IMG/VR virus record: IMGVR_UViG_3300007344_000054
Location: 1 to 44,407 of that record
Source: a virus
Direction: 5' to 3' (one strand)
Length of the DNA stretch: 44,407 bases
In this document: positions 7,641 to 14,607 of the stretch, in pieces
Layout of the letters: each line of letters opens with the position of its first letter
How positions within the stretch are numbered: position 1 is the stretch's first letter
The notes under the pieces: generated by a model
What the model was told of the DNA's origin: nothing
Database searches by the model: none
Seen by the model: the letters and a program-made list of their open reading frames with translations, nothing else
Made by a program: the position numbers and the translations under genes

Positions 7641-8279
7641 ATGAAATTATCTAAATTAATAAACGAAATCGCATTAAGTAGAGGAGGAACAGTTACTGAT
7701 TCTTTTTATTCTATTGCTAATAGAGCTGATGAAATTGATGGTCAAAATATAGGAAAAGATACCTATCCAATTTATGTTCAACGCTTAGGTGCCTCAGAAG
7801 ATGGTAAAGTCAATGATGAAATATCTATTCGTTATGGTGATGGTCACAGAGATTATTTTACTATTTATGATTATAAATTTGGTGAAGACCCTACTGATGA
7901 AGATAATTATCAAAAAGAATATCCATTTAGTTTAGGTGTACCAACAGGTAATAAAGATGCTCTTGAATGGGCTAAAAAATTAGGTTTTAATACTGAACCA
8001 ATGGTTCGAGAAACAGAAGAAAATATGAAAGAACAAGACATAAATGACCCTACTTATATCCCACCAGGAATAGGTAAACAAGCAATCACTTTAGATGATG
8101 CACAACACGACCAACTAATGAATAAAGGATCTGTACTTATTAAAGTAGATGGTAAAACTTATCCATTAGTATGGACTGGATTCGATAAAATGGATGAAGA
8201 AGGTGATACTGATACTATGGAAGAAGAAACACTTGATGAAAGTGTAGAATTCTTTAAGAGGATTGCTTTTAAAAAGTAA
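7641..8279 (+). CDS. Unknown acidic protein with capsid-targeting-like N-terminus
   Basis: The 212-aa product has no recognised domain. The first nine residues, MKLSKLINE, form a short helix ending in L-I-N-E, a match to the (L/I)xxE prohead-protease sites that remove targeting leaders from T4 internal proteins. Similar leaders occur on the proteins at 24445, 43433 and 44230. Residues 25-110 look like a small mixed domain; the tail is rich in Asp and Glu and ends in a helix. A late-type box precedes it. I infer a packaged virion protein. Confidence 0.75.
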   Translation: MKLSKLINEIALSRGGTVTDSFYSIANRADEIDGQNIGKDTYPIYVQRLGASEDGKVNDEISIRYGDGHRDYFTIYDYKFGEDPTDEDNYQKEYPFSLGVPTGNKDALEWAKKLGFNTEPMVRETEENMKEQDINDPTYIPPGIGKQAITLDDAQHDQLMNKGSVLIKVDGKTYPLVWTGFDKMDEEGDTDTMEEETLDESVEFFKRIAFKK

Positions 8280-8290
8280 ATTAAAGTAAG

Positions 8291-8322
8291 TTTGGCTCCC
8301 TAAGGGAGCCATCGTACATTTA
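8291..8322 (+). promoter_or_regulatory. Bacteroidota-type promoter, TTTGGCTCCC and TACATTTA
   Basis: TTTG (8291-8294), 20-base spacer, TACATTTA (8315-8322). It drives the SWIM-domain gene at 8340, whose leader ends AAAGGTTATG. The upstream box and spacer lie inside a perfect inverted repeat (8294-8310). Confidence 0.85.
8294..8310 (+). terminator. Perfect hairpin overlapping the promoter; terminator or operator
   Basis: GGCTCCC (8294-8300) pairs with GGGAGCC (8304-8310) around a 3-base loop TAA. It follows the stop at 8279 by 14 bases and could end the upstream transcript, but there is no clean T-run after it. Because it includes the last G of the -33 box it could also be a repressor site. 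Confidence 0.6.
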
Positions 8323-8339
8323 TATATTAAATAAAGGTT

Positions 8340-8789
8340 ATGGCATTGTTACAATTTTCAAATAAAAACAAACATGGTAATATTAGAACTCGTATATTTT
8401 ACCATCCTTCTACAAGTATAAGTTATAACCCCTCAGGTTTTGGAAGTTTTACAGCTGTTAGATGTTTTAAATACGAGTATGAACATCCTGTAATGGCACC
8501 AACATTGTTAAAAAGGGATGGTAAAACATATTTAATGCCCGAGTGGAGGGAAGTACATCCTAAAACAACATTAAACGATATTATTTGGAAAAAACCAAAA
8601 GTAAAAAAACAAAATAAATTTGAAAAGAAAACATGGAAATTTGAATCATCAAGTAGTGATTCAGTTTACACAGTAACACAGGTTGATTCTGCTACCATAA
8701 ACTGTAACTGTCCTGGTTTCTATAGAGCAAAAGATAGAAATTTAGGATGTAAACACGTTCAAAAAGTCAGAGCAAGTCTAACTAAATGA
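8340..8789 (+). CDS. SWIM-type zinc-finger protein
   Basis: The 149-aa product has a basic N-terminal half and a C-terminal SWIM motif, CxC-x12-CxH, formed by Cys122, Cys124, Cys137 and His139 in the run from NCNCPGFY to LGCKH. SWIM fingers bind nucleic acid or protein and occur in transposases, helicases and ubiquitin-related proteins. Here it stands alone, so a nucleic-acid-binding regulator is a reasonable guess. It has its own promoter and overlaps the next gene's start by four bases (ATGA). Confidence 0.8.
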   Translation: MALLQFSNKNKHGNIRTRIFYHPSTSISYNPSGFGSFTAVRCFKYEYEHPVMAPTLLKRDGKTYLMPEWREVHPKTTLNDIIWKKPKVKKQNKFEKKTWKFESSSSDSVYTVTQVDSATINCNCPGFYRAKDRNLGCKHVQKVRASLTK

Positions 8790-9391
8790 ATTATATGAGG
8801 AAATATGCTACAAATGTTGCACTCGTACTATTATTAATGCTTGTTTCGGCTTTTGTTGAAGCAAAATCTAAACTAATTATATATAGAGATCATAGTCCTA
8901 TTGTAATTAAAACTACTTCTATTTTAACAACCTTACCTAAAATAAAATCCAACACTTCAGTTCCTATTATTAAAAACCATTATAGGTTTTTAGAAGACTT
9001 AGGAATGAGAGAATCATCTAAAAATTATAAAGCCGTAAATAGATTTGGATATTTAGGTAAATACCAGTTTGGTAGAAAAACTCTTGATGCATTAGGATAT
9101 AAACATATATCTAATAGAGAATTTTTATCTGATCCTGATTTACAAGAACAAATTATGGAAGATCTTTTAGTACATAATAAAAAAATACTTAGGAGATATA
9201 TTAAAAAATATAATAATAAGACAATTCATGGAGTATATGTTACTGAATCAGGTATCTTAGCTGCTGCTCATTTAGCAGGAGCAGGTAATGTAAGAAGATT
9301 TTTTCGTAATGGAAAAAACTTTGCTGATGGTAATGGGACCAAAATGACTTCATATATGAAACAATTTGCAAATTATAAATTAAACATTTAA
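8786..9391 (+). CDS. Exported lysozyme/transglycosylase-like protein
   Basis: The 201-aa product has a hydrophobic signal or anchor at about residues 9-27 (ending FVEAKS) and a lysozyme-superfamily segment starting 'RESSKNYKAVNRFGYLGKYQFG'. The Glu of RESS is the likely catalytic acid and GKYQFG is typical of transglycosylase-like peptidoglycan hydrolases. A helical part with 'AAAHLAGAGNVRRFF' follows. It would cut glycan strands from the periplasm without a holin. An internal ATG at 8795 is an alternative start that keeps the signal. It is a second cell-wall enzyme besides the amidase at 2707. Confidence 0.8.
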   Translation: MNYMRKYATNVALVLLLMLVSAFVEAKSKLIIYRDHSPIVIKTTSILTTLPKIKSNTSVPIIKNHYRFLEDLGMRESSKNYKAVNRFGYLGKYQFGRKTLDALGYKHISNREFLSDPDLQEQIMEDLLVHNKKILRRYIKKYNNKTIHGVYVTESGILAAAHLAGAGNVRRFFRNGKNFADGNGTKMTSYMKQFANYKLNI

Positions 9392-9396
9392 ATGTT

Positions 9397-9735
9397 ATGA
9401 AAGTAGGCAGTTACGTAATATGTATTAATGATCAATTCACAGAAGAGCAATTAAGTAAATTAAGTAAAATACCTAAAAAAGGTAATTATTATACAATTAG
9501 GGAAATAGTAGAATACCCTGAGTTTAATAGAACAGGTGTTAGTTTAGAAGAAATATCTAACCCACCTATAGAAAAAAGTGATGGTACGATGCATGAACCA
9601 ACTTTTAGCATAACGCGGTTCAGAGAACTAGATATTCCATCACCATTTGAAGAAGCAATTAAAAATGTATTACTTAAAGAATTTGAACCTGCAGGAGTAG
9701 AAGATGACGGACTATTTAGAGAAATTCGTAATTAA
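9397..9735 (+). CDS. Conserved-looking hypothetical protein
   Basis: The 112-aa product begins 'MKVGSYVICINDQFTEEQ' and continues as a small beta-rich domain ('GNYYTIREIVEYPE'), then a 'FSITRFRELDIPS' segment and an acidic helical tail. The arrangement resembles small SH3-like 'KGK..YTVR' proteins of Bacteroidota genomes and phages, but I cannot assign a function. It follows the lysozyme-like gene by five bases and overlaps the next gene by 32 bases. Confidence 0.7.
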   Translation: MKVGSYVICINDQFTEEQLSKLSKIPKKGNYYTIREIVEYPEFNRTGVSLEEISNPPIEKSDGTMHEPTFSITRFRELDIPSPFEEAIKNVLLKEFEPAGVEDDGLFREIRN

Positions 9736-9922
9736 ACAGATAGAATTTTATGTCCCTAAAGGGATAGATAAACATACTCATGTTAATTCAAGAGCATATA
9801 TGTACGACATTATATCTGAACTTATTGAAAATAAAGAAATTCCTATTAAGTTAGGGAGTATTAAATATTTATGTTTGAATTACAAAAGTATAATCGAAAC
9901 AAAATTATCTGTTTTAAATTAA
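9704..9922 (+). CDS. Small hypothetical protein
   Basis: The 72-aa, mainly helical product starts inside the previous gene in another frame. Codon use and the 'YLEKFVIKQIEFYVPKGIDK' run look like real coding sequence. No motif is recognised. It belongs to the run of genes behind the promoter at 8291. Confidence 0.55.
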   Translation: MTDYLEKFVIKQIEFYVPKGIDKHTHVNSRAYMYDIISELIENKEIPIKLGSIKYLCLNYKSIIETKLSVLN

Positions 9923-9932
9923 ATCAATTTTT

Positions 9933-10235
9933 ATGAAAACTATTTTAATTATTATTTTAGTTGTTGCTGCAATTGCAGGAGCAATTTTTGTTGCTACCAA
10001 GTATTTTGGATTATTTAGTGACACAGACAAGGACGGAATTCCGGACGAAGTTGAAAACGTTGTTGAAGACGTTAAAGCTACTGCTAAAGAAGTAAAACGT
10101 AGAGCAAAGAGAGTTAAAGAAGAGCTAGGAGATGTAGCTGATGCTGCTAAAGACGTTCTTGAACAAGCCGGAGATGTAGCTGCTGCTGCTAAAGGTAAAC
10201 CAAGAAAAGGTCGTAAACCTAGAACTAAAAAATAA
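9933..10235 (+). CDS. Membrane-anchored coiled-coil protein with EF-hand-like loop
   Basis: The 100-aa product has an N-terminal membrane helix (about residues 3-26) followed by DTDKDGIPDEVE, a calcium-binding loop of the EF-hand or thrombospondin-3 type. A roughly 45-residue alanine-rich amphipathic helix comes next, and a very basic tail (KGKPRKGRKPRTKK) closes the protein. The layout recalls YtxH-type proteins that line a membrane. The tail could contact DNA or phosphate-rich surfaces; no function is known. The nuclease gene starts two bases after its stop. Confidence 0.7.
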   Translation: MKTILIIILVVAAIAGAIFVATKYFGLFSDTDKDGIPDEVENVVEDVKATAKEVKRRAKRVKEELGDVADAAKDVLEQAGDVAAAAKGKPRKGRKPRTKK

Positions 10236-10236
10236 A

Positions 10237-10845
10237 TTGAAAAAGTTACTATTAGTTTTATTAACATTAACTTATCTAAGTTGCACAGCCCAAGATAATT
10301 ATGTTAAACCTGACTTAAGGACTTCAGTTGAAATCAAAAATCAAATATTTCATGTTTGGTATTCTGAAACTAAAGAACAACCCTTAGTATTAATTTATAA
10401 ATCATCTAACCGTCCTAAGAATGTAGATAGAGGTTCTATGAACTTTTATACCGAAGATGATTATCATACTTCAGATAATGCAGATTATTATAGAAACGTA
10501 TGGGATAAAGGACATTTAGCTCCTGCTGCTACATTTAGTGATTCTAAAGAAAATCTTAAACAAACATTTTCCTATTTAAATTGTGCTCTACAAAACCAAT
10601 ACCTCAATAGAGGAGCTTGGAGATTATTAGAAGAACAAGAAAGAAAATGGGACGACACACAGGAACTTGTAATTAAAATAGATATCAAATTCTCAGATTC
10701 TATTTTACCTACGGGTGCAACACTACCTTTAAGGTTTATTAAGCATGTAAAATTTACAAAGGATAATATATACAAGTGTTATGATTTTCCTAATGAACGC
10801 CCAACCAAAGATTGGGAAGAATATCAAGTAATACATGCACATTAG
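10237..10845 (+). CDS. Exported DNA/RNA non-specific endonuclease (NucA/Serratia type)
   Basis: The 202-aa product has a signal peptide, MKKLLLVLLTLTYLSCTAQ, present only if the TTG at 10237 is the start. LSC could act as a lipobox. The nuclease core has the D-(R/K)-G-H motif at residues 90-93 (WDKGHLAPAA, His93 the general base). It continues with Asn115 in 'NCALQNQYLNRGAW', where Asn120 or Asn124 should bind the metal. This beta-beta-alpha-metal family cuts single- and double-stranded nucleic acid. Export would place it in the periplasm or on the surface, where it could destroy competing phage DNA or scavenge nucleotides; that is inference. Confidence 0.88.
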   Translation: MKKLLLVLLTLTYLSCTAQDNYVKPDLRTSVEIKNQIFHVWYSETKEQPLVLIYKSSNRPKNVDRGSMNFYTEDDYHTSDNADYYRNVWDKGHLAPAATFSDSKENLKQTFSYLNCALQNQYLNRGAWRLLEEQERKWDDTQELVIKIDIKFSDSILPTGATLPLRFIKHVKFTKDNIYKCYDFPNERPTKDWEEYQVIHAH

Positions 10846-10877
10846 GTTGGTTACTTAAAATTAGGTTTGTATATTAA
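10846..10877 (+). promoter_or_regulatory. Bacteroidota-type promoter, GTTGGTTACT and TATATTAA
   Basis: GTTG (10846-10849), 20-base spacer, TATATTAA (10870-10877), just after the nuclease stop. It drives the sulfotransferase gene, whose leader ends AGGTTATG. Confidence 0.75.
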
Positions 10878-10884
10878 ATAGGTT

Positions 10885-11709
10885 ATGAAACAAAAAATTA
10901 TATTCCAATCGTCAATGCCTCGTTCTGGAGGGACTTTATTACAAAATATTCTATCCCAAAATCCAGAATTTTATGCTACCCCCACATCTCCTTTACATAC
11001 TATTGTAAATAATATAAAAAATAATTATACAGAAAGTAGTGTACGTAAAGGAGAACCCACTAATTTATATGATAAACCTTATATGAATTTTATTAAAAAG
11101 GGTGTAAAGGGGTATATAAAATCTATGACAAATAAACCTTATTTTTTTGATAAAGGTAGGGGTTGGTTAGATGAAGCTTATTTCCTTGATAAATTATATA
11201 AAAATTGGAAATGTATTGTTTTAGTTAGGGATCTTAGGGATATAATAGCTTCATTCGAAAAATTACATAGACAAAAACCACACATAATTCCTCAATATAG
11301 GATGGAAAATCCAAACGCAGGTAGAAGTACTAATGAAAGAACGGAAACCCAATTATTCAATTCAGTTTCTTTAAGACAAACCCTTCCTTATATATATGAT
11401 TATACTTATCTAGTTTCTTTTCCAAATATTTTATTTATTAAGTATGAGGATTTATGTACTGATCCTCAATCTACTATAGAAAAAATATATGATCATATTG
11501 GTGCTAAAAAATTTACTCATAATTTTAACAAAATAAAACAATCAGTTATAGAGAATGATAATGCACATGCCTCACCTATTGATCACACTACTAGAAAAAA
11601 ATTAAAACAATCTAAAACAGATGCTAAACAAATTCTAGGTGAATTTACTTATAATAAAATATATCAACAAAACAAATGGTTTTTTGAAGCATTTGGCTAC
11701 CCAGAATAA
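10885..11709 (+). CDS. Sulfotransferase family protein
   Basis: The 274-aa product begins 'KIIFQSSMPRSGGTLLQNIL', the 5'-phosphosulfate-binding loop of PAPS-dependent sulfotransferases. A 'CIVLVRDLRDIIASFEKLH' segment follows, matching the 3'-phosphate-binding strand (R..RD..AS), then 'FIKYEDLCTDPQSTIEKIYDHIG'. These enzymes move sulfate from PAPS to a hydroxyl or amine on sugars, lipids or proteins. Similar genes occur in marine phages. With the sugar epimerase at 12249 it suggests glycan modification of host or virion surface. It has its own promoter. Confidence 0.88.
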   Translation: MKQKIIFQSSMPRSGGTLLQNILSQNPEFYATPTSPLHTIVNNIKNNYTESSVRKGEPTNLYDKPYMNFIKKGVKGYIKSMTNKPYFFDKGRGWLDEAYFLDKLYKNWKCIVLVRDLRDIIASFEKLHRQKPHIIPQYRMENPNAGRSTNERTETQLFNSVSLRQTLPYIYDYTYLVSFPNILFIKYEDLCTDPQSTIEKIYDHIGAKKFTHNFNKIKQSVIENDNAHASPIDHTTRKKLKQSKTDAKQILGEFTYNKIYQQNKWFFEAFGYPE

Positions 11710-11723
11710 ATTACGTATATTTA
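11692..11723 (+). promoter_or_regulatory. Bacteroidota-type promoter, TTTGGCTACC and TATATTTA
   Basis: TTTG (11692-11695), 20-base spacer, TATATTTA (11716-11723). The first box lies inside the last codons of the sulfotransferase gene. It drives the gene at 11750. Confidence 0.85.
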
Positions 11724-11749
11724 AACATATTAATCAATAAATTATAAAG

Positions 11750-11956
11750 ATGTCATATTTTTCAGTATTAGTTGAGTTGGAAGGTGAACCAAAAAGAAAT
11801 GGTGCCCCAACTAAAATTCGTGAGATGTATTTAGTAGATGCTATGTCATGCACAGAAGCAGAAGCAAAAACCGTAAGTAAATTACGTGAAGAAGGTACCC
11901 TTACTAACTTTCAAGTTACTAAAGTAAGCGAAACAAAATATTTAGCTGTTATCTAA
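11750..11956 (+). CDS. DUF4494-like small protein
   Basis: The 68-aa product contains 'IREMYLVDAMSCTEAEAKTVSKL', which resembles DUF4494, a family known mostly from Bacteroidota ('YLVDALSFTEAEA'). The function of that family is unknown. The stop shares a base with the next start (TAATG). It begins a compact operon that runs to 13438. Confidence 0.75.
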   Translation: MSYFSVLVELEGEPKRNGAPTKIREMYLVDAMSCTEAEAKTVSKLREEGTLTNFQVTKVSETKYLAVI

Positions 11957-12105
11957 TGAGTTATCTAGAAAAAAGTAAAGACCAATATCTTGAAATAATT
12001 ACTTTAATAGATGAAAAAATCTCTAAGGGTAAGGGTATAAAGTCTTTACGTAAATCTATAATTGAAAGAATAAATCAATTAGAATACATAATAGACCATA
12101 AATGA
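11956..12105 (+). CDS. Small helical hypothetical protein (49 aa)
   Basis: The frame ATG 11956 to TGA 12105 encodes a 49-aa, mostly helical, basic protein (MSYLEKSKDQYLEIITLIDE...). It is coupled on both sides: TAATG with the preceding gene and a four-base ATGA overlap with the next. Such packing is the main evidence that it is real. Confidence 0.65.
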   Translation: MSYLEKSKDQYLEIITLIDEKISKGKGIKSLRKSIIERINQLEYIIDHK

Positions 12106-12248
12106 GTAAAACATCCTCTAAAAATCGTTATACCCAACTAATGAGTTGGCTAGAAACAAGAAAACAAACTGCTAAGAGATTAAACCCTCAAAACTCACCA
12201 AGTAAATTAACTCATTATAAAAATAAAGGCAACAGCAAATCGTTATAA
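12102..12248 (+). CDS. Small basic hypothetical protein (48 aa)
   Basis: The frame from ATG 12102 to TAA 12248 encodes a 48-aa protein rich in Lys, Ser and Asn (MSKTSSKNRYTQLMSWLETR...). It overlaps the preceding gene by four bases and its stop abuts the epimerase ATG. No motif is recognised. Confidence 0.6.
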   Translation: MSKTSSKNRYTQLMSWLETRKQTAKRLNPQNSPSKLTHYKNKGNSKSL

Positions 12249-13097
12249 ATGAGAATATTAGTTACAGGTGGAGCAGGGGCAGTTGGTTCAAACCTTATAA
12301 AACAACTACTAAAAAACAACCACAAAGTAACCAGTTGGGATAACTATTCATACGGATTAGAATCTAACCATGTTGATGGATGTAATTATCTAAGAATTGA
12401 TACTAGAGAAGCCGAACAAGCATTTGATCCAAATTTCGATTTAGTATACCATTTAGGTGAATATTCTAAAGTAGTTCCATCATTTGATAAAATAAACGAA
12501 GTATTTGAATATAACATTAGAGGTAGCTTTGCATTAATAGAACAATGCAAAAAACATAATGTACCAATTGTATATGCTGCTTCATCTACTAGGTTACATG
12601 CCGATGAAAAACAATCACCATATTCATTTTTTAAATCAACAGTAGCTAATTTAATAAAGGGTTATGGTGAATGGTATGGATTAAAATATAATATATGTTA
12701 TTTCTTTAATGTATATGGTCCTAAAACAGAAACATGGGGTAATGAATGGCAAACCGTTATAAACATATTTCTAAACCAATATAAAGAGGATAAACCATTA
12801 ACTGTAACAGGCAACGGTTCTCAACGTAGAGATTTTACTCATGTAGATGATATAGTACAAGGTTTAATACTAGCAGGTAACAATATAAAAAACCATGAAT
12901 TTCAATTAGGTAGTGGTGAGGAGTACTCTATATTAGATATAGCTAAAACATTTAACCACCCAATTGAGTTTATAGAGGCGAGAAAGGGTGATAGAGAAAA
13001 GGGGGTAGCAGATATAGGGGAAACCAAATTGATATTAGGTTACGAACCAAAATACAATGTAAAAAATTACATCCAAAATGAAATTAGAAATAGGTAA
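12249..13097 (+). CDS. NAD-dependent nucleotide-sugar epimerase/dehydratase
   Basis: The 282-aa extended short-chain dehydrogenase has the N-terminal nucleotide loop 'ILVTGGAGAVGSN' (GxxGxxG at residues 7-13), the catalytic Tyr125-xxx-Lys129 (SPYSFFK) and an upstream Ser/Thr patch (AASSTRL). The sugar-side segment 'YFFNVYGPKTETWG' and 'RRDFTHVDDIVQG' are typical of UDP-glucose 4-epimerase and dTDP-glucose dehydratase relatives. It interconverts or dehydrates a nucleotide sugar; substrate cannot be read from sequence. It overlaps the next small gene by 20 bases. Confidence 0.9.
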   Translation: MRILVTGGAGAVGSNLIKQLLKNNHKVTSWDNYSYGLESNHVDGCNYLRIDTREAEQAFDPNFDLVYHLGEYSKVVPSFDKINEVFEYNIRGSFALIEQCKKHNVPIVYAASSTRLHADEKQSPYSFFKSTVANLIKGYGEWYGLKYNICYFFNVYGPKTETWGNEWQTVINIFLNQYKEDKPLTVTGNGSQRRDFTHVDDIVQGLILAGNNIKNHEFQLGSGEEYSILDIAKTFNHPIEFIEARKGDREKGVADIGETKLILGYEPKYNVKNYIQNEIRNR

Positions 13098-13236
13098 TAA
13101 TCAAGGTTATGTTATTGTAGAAGACGATACGGGAAAAATACTATCGGTACTAGTAAAAAAAACAGTTAAGAATAAATTCGACTTTATTAATACAAAAAGT
13201 TACACAAGTAAAAATAACAAACACAAAACTATATAA
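13078..13236 (+). CDS. Small hypothetical protein (52 aa)
   Basis: The frame from ATG 13078 to TAA 13236 encodes a small strand-rich domain (MKLEIGNNQGYVIVEDDTGK...) with a basic, Asn/Lys-rich end. It starts 20 bases before the epimerase stop and ends one base before the next ATG. No family is recognised. Confidence 0.6.
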   Translation: MKLEIGNNQGYVIVEDDTGKILSVLVKKTVKNKFDFINTKSYTSKNNKHKTI

Positions 13237-13237
13237 T

Positions 13238-13438
13238 ATGACACTAGAAGAAGTAGCAATGCACCATCGAATTAATCCCAACAGTTTAAACACAAAAGAT
13301 GATGCGTTAAAAATAGGGATCAAATCAATTAAAGAACTAGTGCCAATAATGGAAAAAAGGGGCGTAGACAAAAACACAATAAGTGATATAAAAAGGCTAG
13401 GATTATTCTTTCAAGATGTAATAAACACATCAATGTAA
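13238..13438 (+). CDS. Small helical hypothetical protein (66 aa)
   Basis: The 66-aa helical product (MTLEEVAMHHRINPNSLNTK...) begins like a helix-turn-helix: 'LEEVAMHHRINPNSL' could be the first two helices of a small DNA-binding fold, but the rest does not confirm it. It is the last gene of the operon starting at 11750; noncoding DNA follows. Confidence 0.6.
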   Translation: MTLEEVAMHHRINPNSLNTKDDALKIGIKSIKELVPIMEKRGVDKNTISDIKRLGLFFQDVINTSM

Positions 13439-13578
13439 AAAAAACATAATAAAAAAGCTAGTAATAATCTCAGCAAATAATATTACGAATGACTCACGAG
13501 CTAAAAGTTTACCGACGATCTCAATGTGTCACAATACGTATATACCATCCTAACCCATACCAACCATAAACACGTTAG
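13439..13578. other. AT-rich spacer, nothing recognised
   Basis: About 140 bases with no long frame, hairpin or promoter pair of the type seen elsewhere. Only poly-A stretches at the start could relate to transcript ends. Confidence 0.5.
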
Positions 13579-13701
13579 ATGAAAGCAATACAACGAAACA
13601 CCCGAGTAAAATGGCATAACCCAACAGGTGAATTGGTAAACATTATAGTACACCAATTTAATTTGTATCGTAGGTTTAAACGTATATTCAAACGAGGTTA
13701 A
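13579..13701 (+). CDS. Possible very small basic protein (40 aa)
   Basis: ATG 13579 to TAA 13701 encodes a 40-aa product rich in Arg and Lys (starts MKAIQRNTRVKWHNPTGELV). The beginning reads like a small SH3-type strand pair. No promoter pair precedes it and no neighbour couples to it, so chance remains possible. Confidence 0.4.
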   Translation: MKAIQRNTRVKWHNPTGELVNIIVHQFNLYRRFKRIFKRG

Positions 13702-13951
13702 TAAACGATTTGGGGCTGGTAAACATAAACACGCTGGTATTCATGGTATAACAACGCCATACTTGCGCTTACTATCCCCTATCCACCCTATGCCCATCTT
13801 AATATTCTAAATGCGTTATACGCGTTACCTATAATGTTATATATTACAATACCGATATAAGGATATTGGGAGGTATGTAGATATGTAGATGTGTATTACC
13901 AAGTGATACGGGGTAGGTAGTAGGTGCGAGGCGGGGTGTATACACTTTTGC
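13702..13951. other. Noncoding stretch with C-rich and G-rich tracts
   Basis: No frame of note. A C-rich tract (about 13769-13796, CCCC/CC/CCC/CCC runs) is followed about 115 bases later by a G-rich tract at 13910-13936 (GGGG, several GG, GGGG). Both stand out in AT-rich DNA. They could pair at long range or fold locally; function unknown. Confidence 0.5.
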
Positions 13952-14086
13952 ATGCATGCCACCAAATTTTCTTATCGAACAGTATATATTTTGTTAAATG
14001 CACAATTAGCACCGTTGGAAGAAAAAATGATTCACAATAAAATGCGTGTTAAAATGAGGATACTTCAAAAATGTAAAGTAATTTAA
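13952..14086 (+). CDS. Possible very small basic protein (44 aa)
   Basis: ATG 13952 to TAA 14086 encodes a 44-aa basic helical product (MHATKFSYRTVYILLNAQLA...). A second ATG lies four bases downstream in another frame. There is no promoter pair in front. Real but unprovable from sequence alone. Confidence 0.35.
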   Translation: MHATKFSYRTVYILLNAQLAPLEEKMIHNKMRVKMRILQKCKVI

Positions 14087-14092
14087 TAAAAA

Positions 14093-14124
14093 TTTGGATA
14101 TTAAAATGATTCAGCGTATATTTA
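14093..14124 (+). promoter_or_regulatory. Bacteroidota-type promoter, TTTGGATATT and TATATTTA
   Basis: TTTG (14093-14096), 20-base spacer, TATATTTA (14117-14124). It supports the tiny gene at 14147, 22 bases downstream. Confidence 0.8.
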
Positions 14125-14146
14125 GGCATAATTTAAAAGCGAAAAT

Positions 14147-14278
14147 ATGAACACATTACAATCAATTACCAAAAATTACAAACCATTTTATTATTTTAAC
14201 ACTGAATCAAGATTAAATTTACTTGATAAGTCAAAATTTATTAAAATTAATAATAAAACTTATTATAAAATAAAATAA
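14147..14278 (+). CDS. Small basic hypothetical protein (43 aa)
   Basis: ATG 14147 to TAA 14278 encodes 43 residues rich in Lys, Asn, Tyr and Phe (MNTLQSITKNYKPFYYFNTE...). The well-placed promoter with the standard 20-base spacing is the best evidence for expression. No motif is recognised. A candidate early host-takeover peptide by position and size. Confidence 0.6.
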   Translation: MNTLQSITKNYKPFYYFNTESRLNLLDKSKFIKINNKTYYKIK

Positions 14279-14296
14279 AAAAATATTAAAGCACTA

Positions 14297-14352
14297 TGCT
14301 AAACGAGATTAATGCGTTCGTTTTGTAGGTGGGGTTCATTACCCCTTTAGCA
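14297..14352 (+). ncRNA. Candidate structured RNA, tRNA-like without D arm
   Basis: TGCTAAA (14297-14303) pairs perfectly with TTTAGCA (14346-14352). Directly inside the 3' arm is a second stem, GGGGT (14331-14335) with ACCCC (14341-14345), loop TCATT. A weak CGA/TCG stem fills the remaining space. The closing stem plus adjacent T-arm-like hairpin recalls a tRNA, but at 56 nt and without D arm or TTCRA loop it is not a normal one. Confidence 0.4.
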
Positions 14353-14370
14353 CGGCACTACACCCAAGCA

Positions 14371-14386
14371 TTCCCAGACGTGGGAG
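14371..14386 (+). other. Short hairpin, possible terminator
   Basis: TTCCCA and TGGGAG pair (one G-T) around loop GACG. It lies between the structured element and the promoter at 14404, in GC-richer DNA. No T-run follows, so its role is uncertain. Confidence 0.35.
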
Positions 14387-14403
14387 GGGAGCTGGTTAAA
14401 ATA

Positions 14404-14435
14404 TTTGGTTACCTAAAATAAAATTCGTATATTTA
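14404..14435 (+). promoter_or_regulatory. Bacteroidota-type promoter, TTTGGTTACC and TATATTTA
   Basis: TTTG (14404-14407), 20-base spacer, TATATTTA (14428-14435). The leader ends AAAGGTTATG at the gene starting 14459. Confidence 0.85.
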
Positions 14436-14458
14436 CGTGTTCAATTAAAATAAAGGTT

Positions 14459-14578
14459 ATGACAACGAACGAATACATTATTAAAGCGACATTAATAGCA
14501 TACAAACAAGGTGGTATCAGTTTGGATGATGCAGTTGAGTTTATTTTTGATGAATTAGATTTGGCTACCGTAAAATAA
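14459..14578 (+). CDS. Small acidic hypothetical protein (39 aa)
   Basis: ATG 14459 to TAA 14578 encodes a 39-aa helical product (MTTNEYIIKATLIAYKQGGI...). The start has the recurring AAAGGTT leader and a promoter at the standard distance. Its last codons contain the upstream box of the next promoter. No family is recognised. Confidence 0.7.
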   Translation: MTTNEYIIKATLIAYKQGGISLDDAVEFIFDELDLATVK

Positions 14579-14591
14579 GTTTGTACATTTA
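14560..14591 (+). promoter_or_regulatory. Bacteroidota-type promoter, TTTGGCTACC and TACATTTA
   Basis: TTTG (14560-14563), 20-base spacer, TACATTTA (14584-14591). It overlaps the 3' end of the preceding small gene and drives the one at 14608. Confidence 0.85.
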
Positions 14592-14607
14592 CGTATAAAT
14601 AAAACAT

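Noticed and set aside
9914-10267. Minus-strand frame of 117 codons
   Set aside because: It is antisense to the Ala/Lys-rich coiled-coil gene; its Ala/Ser/Thr composition is the complement of that codon pattern.
14297-14352. Genuine tRNA gene
   Set aside because: Too short, no D arm, no TTCRA loop and no clear anticodon arm; kept only as a structured-RNA candidate.
14594-14601. TATAAATA, the T4-type late promoter, before the gene at 14608
   Set aside because: Only six bases from the ATG and next to a full TTTGG/TACATTTA promoter; I did not notice this octamer in the same orientation before other genes.
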